A stretch of 45,871 nucleotides of DNA from Prevotella sp. UBA2809. GTDB taxonomy: Bacteria; Bacteroidota; Bacteroidia; Bacteroidales; Bacteroidaceae. Position numbers and translations under genes: made by a program. The DNA is taken from assembly GCA_002351725.1 (NCBI GenBank), contig DEHD01000029.1, positions 1 through 45,871 on the forward strand, read 5' to 3'. A model generated the notes under the pieces. The model ran no database searches, had not been told where the DNA came from, and worked only from the letters and a program-made list of their open reading frames with translations. How positions within the stretch are numbered: the stretch's first letter is position 1; every line of letters begins with the position of its first letter. Shown one piece after another: positions 32,095 to 41,049 of this stretch.

Positions 32095-33756
32095 ATGAAA
32101 AAGAAGATATTATTAATATTGCTTGGGGTGATGCCATTGGTGGCTATGGCGCAGCCCAGCTGGGTAAAGAAAGCCACAAAATCAGTATTCACCTTAAAGA
32201 CCTTTGCTGAAGACGGTTCACTCATCGGCAGCAGCAACGGTTTCTTTACAAGCGACAAAGGTGATGCAGTAAGTAACTACACTCCATTCAAGGGTGCATC
32301 TCGCGCCGTTGTTATCGATGCTTCGGGCAAGGAACTGCCTGTAGTAAGCATCGTTGGTGTTAACGATATGTACGACGTTGTTAAGTTCCGCGTAAATGGT
32401 AAGACTCAGCCGCTCGCCATCAGCTCGGCCACAACTCCCGTTAGCTCTCAGGTGTGGCTTCTGCCTTATCACGAGGTGAAGAATGTGCCCGCTGGAACAG
32501 TGCGCAAGGCAGAGACTTTCCAGGGCGAGTACGAGTACTACACCGTAGCAATGACTATGCCCGCCAACACCGTTAGCACACCGCTTATCAACCAGGCTGG
32601 CGAAGTTGTAGGTTTGATGCAACAGCCTGCTACCGATAAGGACACCTTGAGCTATGCAGTAAGCGCTCGCTTTGCCGATTCACTCAGGATTTCTGGTTTT
32701 GGAATGAATGAGGCTGCACTGCTGCAGACCAAGATTAAGAAGGAGCTTCCCGACGATCAGAAGGAGGCCGTTCTGGCTCTCTATATGGCAAGCAGCCGCC
32801 AGGATTCTGCATCGTATGTAAATATGGTAGAGGACTTTATCCGTAAGTTCCCTAAGGCATCCGACGGATATATGTATCGCGCACAGATTGAGGCAAGTTC
32901 AAACAATTTCGCTGCCGCCGAGAAGGATATGGAGACTGCTATCAGCAACTCAACCCAGAAGGATGATACTCATTATAATTATGCACGCATGATTTATAAC
33001 AAGATTATCTTCCAGGCTGATGTGCCTTACGACAATTGGACACTCGACAAGGCTCTTGATGAGATCCGACTGGCAAATACTCTGAATCCACAGCCCACAT
33101 ACCGCCAAATGGAAGCAAACATCCTGTTCGGACAGAAGAAGTACAGCGAGGCTTACGACATTTACACCGAGCTGGAGAACACAAACCTCAAGGGTGCCGA
33201 AGTTTATTTCAGCGCAGCACGTTGCAAAGAGATGCTGAAGGATTCAACCGCAATGCTTGCTCTGCTCGACAGCGCGATGAACTGTTTCACAAAGCCTTAT
33301 CTTAAAGAGGCAGCTCCTTATCTCTGGGCTCGCGCTCAGGCCCGTCTGCAGGCAAAGAAATATCGCGATGCTATTTCTGATATGAACGACTACGAGGAGC
33401 TGATGGTAGCTAACATCAATGATAACTTCTATTACCTCCGTCATCAGGCTGAGGTAGACGGCCGACTCTATCAGCAGGCTCTCAACGATATTACTCGCGC
33501 CATCGTGATGAACCCTAAGGAGACATTCTACTATGCCGAGAAGGCTTCGCTCGAGATTCGCGTAGGACTTTACGACAACGCTATTGCTACCGCAAAGGAG
33601 AGTATCACCATTGATGCTAACGATAGCGACGGATACCTGTTCCTTGGAGTTGCTCAATGCCTTAAAGGCAACAAGAAGGAAGGAATACCCAACCTGCAGA
33701 AAGCAAAGGATATGGGTAACCTCCAAGCCGAAGCACTAATCCAAAAGTATAAGTAA
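32095..33756 (+). CDS. Exported protein: degenerate trypsin-like domain plus TPR repeats
   Basis: 553 residues with a signal peptide (KKKILLILLGVMPLVAMAQ). Residues about 25-200 follow a serine-protease layout (GFFTSDKGDAVSNY, VVIDASGKELPVVSIVGVNDMYDVVKFRV, STPLINQAGEVVGLMQ), but the His position is not conserved and the usual G-x-S-G-x-P-L reads NTVSTPL, so the catalytic Ser is absent; a pseudoprotease is likely. Residues 225-553 form TPR-type repeats (AAEKDMETAISNS, YSEAYDIYTELENTN, YRDAISDMNDYEEL, YQQALNDITRAIVMNP, YDNAIATAKESITID). Probably periplasmic protein-interaction scaffold; no direct tie to the upstream DNA genes. Confidence 0.8.
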   Translation: MKKKILLILLGVMPLVAMAQPSWVKKATKSVFTLKTFAEDGSLIGSSNGFFTSDKGDAVSNYTPFKGASRAVVIDASGKELPVVSIVGVNDMYDVVKFRVNGKTQPLAISSATTPVSSQVWLLPYHEVKNVPAGTVRKAETFQGEYEYYTVAMTMPANTVSTPLINQAGEVVGLMQQPATDKDTLSYAVSARFADSLRISGFGMNEAALLQTKIKKELPDDQKEAVLALYMASSRQDSASYVNMVEDFIRKFPKASDGYMYRAQIEASSNNFAAAEKDMETAISNSTQKDDTHYNYARMIYNKIIFQADVPYDNWTLDKALDEIRLANTLNPQPTYRQMEANILFGQKKYSEAYDIYTELENTNLKGAEVYFSAARCKEMLKDSTAMLALLDSAMNCFTKPYLKEAAPYLWARAQARLQAKKYRDAISDMNDYEELMVANINDNFYYLRHQAEVDGRLYQQALNDITRAIVMNPKETFYYAEKASLEIRVGLYDNAIATAKESITIDANDSDGYLFLGVAQCLKGNKKEGIPNLQKAKDMGNLQAEALIQKYK

Positions 33757-33790
33757 AAAAAGCTCTCCCAAATCGGGAGAGTTTTTTTTC
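33757..33790. terminator. Bidirectional terminator between TPR gene and dnaB
   Basis: CTCTCCC (33763-33769) pairs with GGGAGAG (33775-33781), with A-run before and T-run after; serves both convergent operons. Confidence 0.92.
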
Positions 33791-35299
33791 TTAGAAAGGA
33801 AGTGGTCCGTCGTCCATTGGTGGTGGCAATGGGTTGTCCTCGCCATTCACTCTCGAACCGATAATCTCTCCTCCACCTATTGGAGCGCGGTTATCGATAT
33901 TCTTATCCTCAGGATTCTCAAATCTGGTAAACTCACCGCGGAATGTAAGCAGCACATCGCCTGTAGCACCCTTACGGTGCTTAGCAATAATAATCTGTGC
34001 CATACCGTGCAGATCGCGTCCGTTATCATCCTGATAGATATGATAGTACTCAGGACGATGCACGAACAGCACCATATCGGCATCCTGCTCGATGGCTCCC
34101 GACTCACGCAGGTCGCTCAGCTGCGGACGCTTTCCTTCAAGACCCTCACGGCTCTCAACACCACGGTTCAACTGACTGAGTGCCAGGATAGGAATATTCA
34201 GTTCCTTGGCCAGTCCCTTAAGCGAACGTGATATCGTTGATACCTCTTCCTGTCGGCTGCTGAAACGCATTCCGTTTGCGTTCATCAGCTGCAGATAGTC
34301 AATCATAATCAGTTTTATGCCGTGCTCGCGAACCAGTCGGCGTGCCTTTGTTCTAAGCTCGAATACCGAGAGTCCAGGAGTATCGTCAACATATAGCGGA
34401 GCACCCAGCAGATTGTTGATGTTCTTGTCAAGTCGCTCCCACTCGTCGCGCTGTAGCTGTCCGTTCAGAATCTTCGAACCCTGAATCTCACAAGCGTTAG
34501 ATATCAGTCGGTTCACAAGCTGAACGTTCGACATTTCAAGCGAGAAGAACGCCATAGGTATGCGCAGGTCGGCAGCGATGTTCTTAGCCATCGAAAGTGC
34601 GAAAGACGTCTTACCCATCGCAGGACGTCCGGCGATGATAACCAAGTCGGAAGCCTGCCAACCGCTGGTGATATCGTCAAGCTTAAAGTATCCCGTAGAA
34701 ACACCCGTCAGTCCGTCGGTGTTCTTAGCAGCATCCTGAATTCCTTTCACCGCCTGTGCGATAACCGGGTCGATGGCGGTATAGTCCTTCTTCATGTTGT
34801 GCTGCGAGAGCTCGAAGAGCGAACCCTCAGCCTCCTGCATCAGGTCTTCCACATCGATAGTCTCGTCGAAGGCCTTAGTCTGTATTGAACTTGCAAATGA
34901 TATAAGCTGACGTGCCAGCGACTTCTGCGCGATGATGTTTGCGTGATACTCGATGTTTGCTGATGTAGCAACGCCCGAACTCAGCTCAGCAATATAACCA
35001 GGACCGCCTACCTGCTCAAGTTTTCCCGACTTAGCAAGCTGGTCGGCAACAGTAAGCATGTCTACTGGTTTCTCGTCCATACTCAAGTCGCGTATGGCGG
35101 TATAAACCATCTGGTTTCTGGGCTCGTAGAAACTCTCAGGGCGCAGTATCTCACACACTATTGCGTATGCGTCCTTATCAATCATCAGCGCACCAAGCAC
35201 CGCTTTCTCTATCTCAAGAGCCTGTGGCTGCAGGTGACCTAAAGTAGGATCAAGCTGCTGGGCTGCCTTTCTTCTTCTATTATTTGTTTGTTCTGCCAT
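33791..35299 (-). CDS. dnaB: Replicative DNA helicase
   Basis: Hexameric 5'-3' fork helicase. 502 residues from the ATG at 35299 (the in-frame TTG 15 nt upstream has no support). N-terminal DnaB domain PQALEIEKAVLGALMID, then RecA-like core: GRPAMGKTSFALSMA (Walker A, about 220), FFSLEMSNVQLVNRL, LIMIDYLQLM and LRESGAIEQDADMVLFVHR. The C-terminal tail is acidic and Pro-rich, ending DDGPLPF. Third gene of the rarA-UPF0126-dnaB operon. Confidence 0.96.
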   Translation of the reverse strand: MAEQTNNRRRKAAQQLDPTLGHLQPQALEIEKAVLGALMIDKDAYAIVCEILRPESFYEPRNQMVYTAIRDLSMDEKPVDMLTVADQLAKSGKLEQVGGPGYIAELSSGVATSANIEYHANIIAQKSLARQLISFASSIQTKAFDETIDVEDLMQEAEGSLFELSQHNMKKDYTAIDPVIAQAVKGIQDAAKNTDGLTGVSTGYFKLDDITSGWQASDLVIIAGRPAMGKTSFALSMAKNIAADLRIPMAFFSLEMSNVQLVNRLISNACEIQGSKILNGQLQRDEWERLDKNINNLLGAPLYVDDTPGLSVFELRTKARRLVREHGIKLIMIDYLQLMNANGMRFSSRQEEVSTISRSLKGLAKELNIPILALSQLNRGVESREGLEGKRPQLSDLRESGAIEQDADMVLFVHRPEYYHIYQDDNGRDLHGMAQIIIAKHRKGATGDVLLTFRGEFTRFENPEDKNIDNRAPIGGGEIIGSRVNGEDNPLPPPMDDGPLPF

Positions 35300-35312
35300 G
35301 GATATATTTGAC

Positions 35313-35334
35313 AATTTTACTATTTACTATTTTT
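35313..35334. repeat. ATAGTAA words after the UPF0126 gene stop
   Basis: Minus strand AAATAGTAAATAGTAAAATTG overlapping the TAG stop of the upstream gene: the same kind of short tandem word seen at 14463 and 21217. Confidence 0.55.
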
Positions 35335-35941
35335 CTTTCAAAACGGGGAGTGAGAGATGGTAGCGCACGGCCAGGAAGCGGATTAGGCATGTTACTGCGA
35401 AGCTCACACTGGCGCTGATTTCTGCGGGAGTGCCAAGCTCAGCTAATCCCCAAAATGCTATACCGCCCACAACGCACGCCATAGCGTATATCTCTTTATG
35501 GAATATCACGGGCTCGTTGTTAAGCAGCACATCGCGGATAACTCCACCTGCCGAACCTGTAATGCATCCCATGATGATTGCTACCCAGAACGGCTGTCCG
35601 AACGCCAAACTCTTCTGTATTCCCGCGATGGTGAACAGCGCAAGTCCTAATGTATCAAACACGAACCACGCATTCTTCAGCGGTTCCATCCATTTTCCGA
35701 ATACCACAACTGTAAGCAGCGCAACGGCTGTACATATCAGATATATCGGATTAGTCATCCAGAATGGCGTTGTGCCGAGCATCACGTCGCGGATGGTACC
35801 TCCGCCGATGGCCACAGCCACACCGCACACATAGCCTCCGAACCAGTCGAAGTGCTTTGCTGCCGCATGCCTGATACCCGAAATGGCAAAGGCAAACGTT
35901 CCCAACAGTTCAATAAATGCTATTATCAGATTCTGCTCCAT
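35327..35941 (-). CDS. TRIC/UPF0126 family membrane protein
   Basis: 204 residues, about seven hydrophobic helices. Two matching halves, each with a Gly-rich signature: AIGGGTIRDVMLG and GSAGGVIRDVLLN, the UPF0126 hallmark; bacterial members form trimeric cation channels related to TRIC. Starts on the last base of the rarA stop (TGATG), so translationally coupled. Confidence 0.92.
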   Translation of the reverse strand: MEQNLIIAFIELLGTFAFAISGIRHAAAKHFDWFGGYVCGVAVAIGGGTIRDVMLGTTPFWMTNPIYLICTAVALLTVVVFGKWMEPLKNAWFVFDTLGLALFTIAGIQKSLAFGQPFWVAIIMGCITGSAGGVIRDVLLNNEPVIFHKEIYAMACVVGGIAFWGLAELGTPAEISASVSFAVTCLIRFLAVRYHLSLPVLKEK

Positions 35942-37215
35942 CAGTCTTCAAATCTTTTTCCCCAATAATTCACCATCCGCTGATACATCTTCTCCTCCGT
36001 GGGGTTATGCTGTCCGTGCCAGATGCGTTCGTTCTGCAGAGCATCAGGCATATACTGCTGCGGAGTAAAATGACCTGCAAAGTCATGCGGATATTTATAG
36101 CCGTCGTGATATCCCAACTCCTTCATCAGCTGCGTTGGCGCGTTACGTATTGGCAGCGGAACGGGCTGATTACCAGTACGGCGCACCAGGTCGAGTGCAG
36201 CGTCAACACCCAGATAGGCACTGTTACTCTTTGGCGATGTAGCTAAGTATACAGTAGCTTCGGCCAAGGGTATTCTGCCTTCAGGCCAACCTATCTTCAT
36301 CACAGCGTCGAAGGCTGCATTAGCCAGCAACAAGGCATTAGGATTTGCCAACCCTATATCTTCGCTGGCACTTATCACCAGTCGGCGTGCTATGAACTGT
36401 GGGTCTTCACCACCTTCAATCATTCTGGCCAACCAGTATAGCGCAGCATCAGGATCACTACCACGGATACTCTTAATGAATGCCGATATTATATCGTAGT
36501 GCATCTCGCCGTCTTTGTCGTAGGCCAGCGGGTTCTGCTGCAGACGGTTCACCACCTTTTCGTCGGTAATCACAACTTCATCCGATGATTCAGCCTCAAT
36601 TACTAACTCCAAGATGTTCAATAACTTACGCGCGTCACCTCCGCTATAGCGAAGCATGGCATTAGTCTCCTGCAGCACTATGTTTCGCTCCTTCAGGATA
36701 GAGTCGGTATGTATGGCTCGGTCGATGAGTTTCAGCAGATCATCCTTCTCAAGCGACTTGAGCACATACAACTGGCATCGCGACAGCAACGGACGTATCA
36801 CCTCGAACGAGGGGTTCTCGGTTGTGGCACCTATCAGCGTTACTATACCCTTCTCTACTGCTCCCAGCAGCGAGTCCTGCTGCGACTTCGAGAAACGGTG
36901 TATCTCGTCTATAAATAAAATAGGTGAAGCCTCGTTGAAGAATCTTCCCTTCTGAGCCTTCTCAATCACATCGCGCACATCCTTCACTCCACTGGTAACA
37001 GCCGACAGAGTGTAGAACGGTGTCTCCAGTCGGTTAGCAATAATCTGCGCCAGCGTTGTTTTGCCTACTCCCGGCGGTCCCCAGAGTATAAACGAAGGTA
37101 TGCGTCCTGCGTCAATCATCTTACGCAGAACAGCCCCTTCACCTACCAGATGTTCCTGTCCGATATACTCATCTAAAGTGCGAGGTCGTAGTCTTTCAGC
37201 CAATGGTTGTGCCAT
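35941..37215 (-). CDS. rarA: Replication-associated recombination protein A
   Basis: AAA+ clamp-loader-like ATPase acting at stalled forks. 424 residues: PLAERLRPRTLDEYIGQEHL, Walker A WGPPGVGKTTLA (about 49), FIDEIHRFSKSQQD, GATTENPSFEV (sensor), SGGDARKLLNILE, and the C-terminal MgsA_C domain (SASEDIGLANPNALLLA, YLATSPKSNSAYLG). The TTG at 37227 lies inside the promoter -7 box, so the start is the ATG at 37215; the transcript is then nearly leaderless. Confidence 0.95.
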   Translation of the reverse strand: MAQPLAERLRPRTLDEYIGQEHLVGEGAVLRKMIDAGRIPSFILWGPPGVGKTTLAQIIANRLETPFYTLSAVTSGVKDVRDVIEKAQKGRFFNEASPILFIDEIHRFSKSQQDSLLGAVEKGIVTLIGATTENPSFEVIRPLLSRCQLYVLKSLEKDDLLKLIDRAIHTDSILKERNIVLQETNAMLRYSGGDARKLLNILELVIEAESSDEVVITDEKVVNRLQQNPLAYDKDGEMHYDIISAFIKSIRGSDPDAALYWLARMIEGGEDPQFIARRLVISASEDIGLANPNALLLANAAFDAVMKIGWPEGRIPLAEATVYLATSPKSNSAYLGVDAALDLVRRTGNQPVPLPIRNAPTQLMKELGYHDGYKYPHDFAGHFTPQQYMPDALQNERIWHGQHNPTEEKMYQRMVNYWGKRFED

Positions 37216-37221
37216 ATTCGG

Positions 37222-37229
37222 GCACAAAG
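37222..37229 (-). promoter_or_regulatory. -7 box of rarA-UPF0126-dnaB promoter
   Basis: TAACTTTG on the minus strand, 6 nt from the rarA ATG, implying a leader of a few bases at most. Confidence 0.7.
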
Positions 37230-37272
37230 TTACGTTAAATTGCGAAATTTACAAAAAATATTGGCCAAAAAC

Positions 37273-37303
37273 TTGCTAATAAAAAATAAAGTGGTTACAT
37301 TTG
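37273..37303 (+). promoter_or_regulatory. Promoter of the acidic-protein gene and hppA
   Basis: TTG (37273-37275), 20-bp spacer, TACATTTG (37296-37303), 21 nt before the ATG at 37325. Confidence 0.7.
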
Positions 37304-37324
37304 CACCAAATTTAGTAGAATAAT

Positions 37325-38152
37325 ATGGCAAGAACAAAACAACAACAACCGGAAAGTAATCCGTCATTATCAATTAAGAGTGTAACAAAGAGTAGTGTTT
37401 GGGACATCCAGGAGAACGATGTTATCCGTATGTGGGAAGCCGCATGCAAGGATGCCGAAGTTAAGGAGAACGTAAAGCACTACCTCCAGATTTTCAAGAG
37501 TGCCTTCTTTATTGAGGACCTCCGTGAAGACACAGCACCTGTACGCAAGAGCTTCGAGGCTCGCGGCTACAAGGTAGCGTTGATAAAGTTCGACGATAAC
37601 ATGAAATTCATCTGGGCCATCAAGAAGCGCCCTATCTCACGCGTTACCGATCTTACTTACGAGAATATCCGTCACATCTCTGCAGCTCAGCTGCTTGAGG
37701 TTATCGACCGCAACTTCGGTGGTGGTTGGGATTCTCTTTCTCAGTCGGTTCAGGACGTAATCCAGAGCGGTTTCGACATCTCTACCACTACCCTTCCAAA
37801 GGATCGCCTTCACAAGAAGGGCGGCATGTACGAGAAGAAGGTAGAGGATGGCTACGAGGTACTCGAGGTTGCCAAAGGCGGCTGGGTTGAGGCTATCTTC
37901 GCTAAGCTCAAGCCTGAGGAAGTTAAGCTCCGCATGCAGATTAAGAACGGCGACGACGATGATTTCGATGAGGAGGACGACGATGCCGACGTAGTTGTAG
38001 AGGATAACTACAGCAGCCACGACGAGGAAGACGAGGAGGTAGACGGTCCAAACGACGATGATATCACCGAGGACAACTACTCTACCATGATGGATCTTGG
38101 CGGCGACGATGATGAAGAGGCTGCCGAGCTCATCGACTTCTCTGATGAGTAA
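37325..38152 (+). CDS. Hypothetical protein with very acidic C-terminal tail
   Basis: 275 residues, not assigned to a family. Residues 1-200 look globular (WDIQENDVIRMWEAACKDAEV, FIEDLREDTAPVRKSFEARG, ISRVTDLTYENIRHISAAQLL). The last 75 are a nearly continuous Asp/Glu tract (DDDDFDEEDDDADVVVED...), with two similar EDNYSS/EDNYST boxes. No signal peptide or membrane helix, so cytoplasmic. The tail could mimic nucleic acid or bind basic proteins. It precedes hppA by 61 nt and probably shares its transcript. Confidence 0.75.
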   Translation: MARTKQQQPESNPSLSIKSVTKSSVWDIQENDVIRMWEAACKDAEVKENVKHYLQIFKSAFFIEDLREDTAPVRKSFEARGYKVALIKFDDNMKFIWAIKKRPISRVTDLTYENIRHISAAQLLEVIDRNFGGGWDSLSQSVQDVIQSGFDISTTTLPKDRLHKKGGMYEKKVEDGYEVLEVAKGGWVEAIFAKLKPEEVKLRMQIKNGDDDDFDEEDDDADVVVEDNYSSHDEEDEEVDGPNDDDITEDNYSTMMDLGGDDDEEAAELIDFSDE

Positions 38153-38213
38153 TTCCTCGTTCCGTTAGCAGAATTTTCTCAATCAACAAACCCTATAAAA
38201 ACTAAAACCTATT

Positions 38214-40400
38214 ATGATGATTCCTAACGTTTTCTGGCTGGTGCCCATCGCTTCGATTGTGGCACTGGCTATGGCGTATTATTTCTTCACCCAGATGATG
38301 AAGGCTGACGAAGGTACGCCACGAATGAAAGAGATTGCGCTCTATGTGCGCAAAGGTGCAATGGCTTATCTCAAGCAGCAGTACAAGGTAGTGGGCATTG
38401 TGTTTGCCGTGCTCTGCGTTCTGTTTGCCTTTATGGCCTACGGACTGAATGTTCAGAACCCATGGGTTCCGTTTGCATTCCTCACAGGCGGATTCTTCTC
38501 TGGCTTGGCTGGATTCTTCGGAATGAAGACCGCCACCTACGCCTCTGCCCGCACAGCTAATGCAGCCCGCGAGAGTCTTGATGCCGGTTTGAAGATTGCC
38601 TTCCGTTCGGGTGCCGTTATGGGTCTCACCGTAGTAGGTCTTGGCCTGCTCGATATCGCCATCTGGTTCGTAGTTCTTAACCACTTCGATGCCGATGGTC
38701 TTATCTCCATCACCACCACCATGCTTACCTTCGGTATGGGTGCATCGTGCCAGGCATTGTTCGCCCGCGTTGGTGGCGGTATCTATACCAAGGCTGCCGA
38801 TGTTGGTGCCGATATCGTAGGTAAGGTTGAGGCTGATATTCCTGAAGACGACCCACGTAATCCTGCTACTATTGCCGATAACGTAGGCGATAACGTAGGC
38901 GACGTGGCCGGTATGGGTGCCGACCTCTACGAGAGCTATTGCGGCTCTGTTCTCAGTACCGCAGCCCTTGGTGCAGCAGCCTTTGGTGTGGCAGGTCTCG
39001 AAGTTCAGCTCCGTGCTGTCATTGCTCCTATGCTCATCGCTGCTGTAGGCGTGTTCCTCTCGCTGCTTGGCATCTTCCTTGTCCGCACAAAAGAGGGAGC
39101 CACAATGCGCGATCTGCTCCGTTCGCTCTCTGTAGGAACCAACGTCAGCGCAGTACTTATCGCCGCAGCCACCTTTGCCATTCTCTATCTACTTGGCATC
39201 GAGAACTGGCTCGGTCTCTCGTTCTCAGTAATCTCTGGTCTTGCAGCTGGTGTCATCATCGGTCAGGCCACCGAGTATTATACATCTCACTCTTACAAGC
39301 CCACCCAGCAGATTTCTGAAGCTGGTCAGACTGGTGCCGCCACCGTTATCATCAAGGGTATCGGCACAGGTATGATTTCTACCTGCATCCCAGTCATCAC
39401 CATCGGTGTGGCCATCATGCTCAGCTATCTCTGCGCTAACGGGTTCGACCTCTCTATGTCGTCCGAATCACTTGCTCACGGCTTGTACGGTATCGGTATT
39501 GCAGCCGTTGGAATGCTGTCAACACTTGGCATCACTCTGGCCACCGATGCTTACGGTCCTATTGCCGACAATGCCGGCGGTAACGCCGAAATGTCGAGTC
39601 TTGGCGAGGAGGTTCGCCACCGCACCGATGCCCTCGATGCTCTTGGCAACACCACAGCAGCCACAGGTAAGGGTTTTGCCATCGGTTCGGCCGCTCTCAC
39701 CGCACTAGCTCTGCTGGCATCTTATATCGAGGAGATTAAGATAGCGATGACTCGCGCCAATGTAGCGATGGAGAATCTGCAGGGCGAGGTTATCTCGGCT
39801 GCTGATGCCAACATCCCCGACTTCATGAACTTCTTCCAGGTAAACCTCATGAATCCTAAGGTTCTGGTTGGTGCCTTCATCGGTGCTATGGCCGCCTTCC
39901 TGTTCTGCGGTATGACTATGGAGGCCGTAGGTCGTGCAGCCGAGAAAATGGTTCAGGAGGTTCGCCGCCAGTTCCGCGAGATTGCCGGTATCCTCGAGGG
40001 TACAGGCACACCCGACTACGGACGCTGCGTTGAAATCTCTACCCGCGCAGCTCAGCACGAGATGATTATCCCATCTGTTCTCGCCATCATCATCCCAATC
40101 ATCGTGGGTTGTGTGCTTGGTGTGGCAGGCGTGCTCGGTCTGCTTGTTGGCGGACTCGCTGGTGGATTCACCCTCGCAGTATTTATGGCCAATGCCGGTG
40201 GAGCTTGGGATAACGCCAAGAAGAATATCGAAGAAGGCGCCTTTGGCGGTAAGGGCTCGTTTGCCCATAAGGCCTGCATCGTGGGCGATACCGTTGGCGA
40301 CCCCTTCAAGGATACATCCGGTCCTTCACTCAACATCCTCATCAAACTCATGTCGATGGTAAGCATTGTTATGGCCGGACTCACCGTAGCATTTATGTAA
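38214..40400 (+). CDS. hppA: Membrane-bound ion-translocating pyrophosphatase
   Basis: Couples pyrophosphate hydrolysis to H+ or Na+ export. 728 residues, about 16 membrane helices. Substrate-site sequence ADVGADIVGKVEADIPEDDP and NVGDNVGDVAGMGADLYES is intact, as are DAYGPIADNAGGNAEM and VGDTVGDPFKDTSGPSLN. GNTTAATGKG has Ala where K+-independent enzymes carry Lys, predicting a K+-dependent type; Na+ transport is then possible. Two Met codons begin the frame (38214, 38217). Confidence 0.96.
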   Translation: MMIPNVFWLVPIASIVALAMAYYFFTQMMKADEGTPRMKEIALYVRKGAMAYLKQQYKVVGIVFAVLCVLFAFMAYGLNVQNPWVPFAFLTGGFFSGLAGFFGMKTATYASARTANAARESLDAGLKIAFRSGAVMGLTVVGLGLLDIAIWFVVLNHFDADGLISITTTMLTFGMGASCQALFARVGGGIYTKAADVGADIVGKVEADIPEDDPRNPATIADNVGDNVGDVAGMGADLYESYCGSVLSTAALGAAAFGVAGLEVQLRAVIAPMLIAAVGVFLSLLGIFLVRTKEGATMRDLLRSLSVGTNVSAVLIAAATFAILYLLGIENWLGLSFSVISGLAAGVIIGQATEYYTSHSYKPTQQISEAGQTGAATVIIKGIGTGMISTCIPVITIGVAIMLSYLCANGFDLSMSSESLAHGLYGIGIAAVGMLSTLGITLATDAYGPIADNAGGNAEMSSLGEEVRHRTDALDALGNTTAATGKGFAIGSAALTALALLASYIEEIKIAMTRANVAMENLQGEVISAADANIPDFMNFFQVNLMNPKVLVGAFIGAMAAFLFCGMTMEAVGRAAEKMVQEVRRQFREIAGILEGTGTPDYGRCVEISTRAAQHEMIIPSVLAIIIPIIVGCVLGVAGVLGLLVGGLAGGFTLAVFMANAGGAWDNAKKNIEEGAFGGKGSFAHKACIVGDTVGDPFKDTSGPSLNILIKLMSMVSIVMAGLTVAFM

Positions 40401-40404
40401 TATA

Positions 40405-41049
40405 ATGAAACAACTACTCACTACTATCTCTATCTGGCTTTGCTGCACTCTTGGTGCGCAAGGCCAGATATTTTCCTCTCAGGCTATCCCCGATAGCGTG
40501 TGGCAAACCATGCAGGGCAAGACTTGGCACGATAACCCTTATATCCGCCGCGCCGACCTTCGCTACCTGCGCATTTCGCACTACGACCTCGAAGGCCGCA
40601 CACATGTTGGCGAACTCATCTGCAACAAACTCATAGCCCAGAAGCTGCTCACCATCTTCCGCGAGCTGTATGCTGCCCACTACCCCATCCAGCGCATGCG
40701 TCTGCCCGACAACTATGATGCCGACGACGAACGCCAGATGCGTGCCAACAACACCAGCTGCTTCTGTTATCGCAACGTGTCGGGTTCAAAGAATCTTTCA
40801 AAACATGCCCGCGGATTGGCCATCGATATCAATCCGCTCTATAACCCCTATGTAAGGTATAGTAAGAAGGATGGTCATCAGATAGTAGAGCCCGCAACAG
40901 GCAAGCCTTACGTTGATCGCAAGGCCGATTACCCTTATAAAATCACTACTTCTGATTTGTGCTATAAGCTGTTCATCAAGCACGGCTTCAGCTGGGGCGG
41001 AGCCTGGCGCACCCTGAAGGACTATCAGCACTTTGAGTTCTGCCTGTAA
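40405..41049 (+). CDS. M15-family peptidoglycan peptidase
   Basis: 214 residues with a signal peptide (LLTTISIWLCCTLGAQG). The zinc site is complete: SKHARGLAIDINP gives H...D, and DYQHFEF the third His, as in M15C peptidases (D-Ala-D-Ala or L-Ala-D-Glu type). Begins 4 nt after hppA. Its last 25 bp overlap the convergent PBP gene tail to tail. Confidence 0.88.
   Translation: MKQLLTTISIWLCCTLGAQGQIFSSQAIPDSVWQTMQGKTWHDNPYIRRADLRYLRISHYDLEGRTHVGELICNKLIAQKLLTIFRELYAAHYPIQRMRLPDNYDADDERQMRANNTSCFCYRNVSGSKNLSKHARGLAIDINPLYNPYVRYSKKDGHQIVEPATGKPYVDRKADYPYKITTSDLCYKLFIKHGFSWGGAWRTLKDYQHFEFCL

Noticed and set aside
35300..35314. TTG start for dnaB
   Set aside because: No ribosome site, overlaps A/T words; ATG at 35299 matches the usual MAEQ-type start.
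37216..37227. TTG start for rarA
   Set aside because: It lies in the promoter -7 box, so it would not be transcribed.
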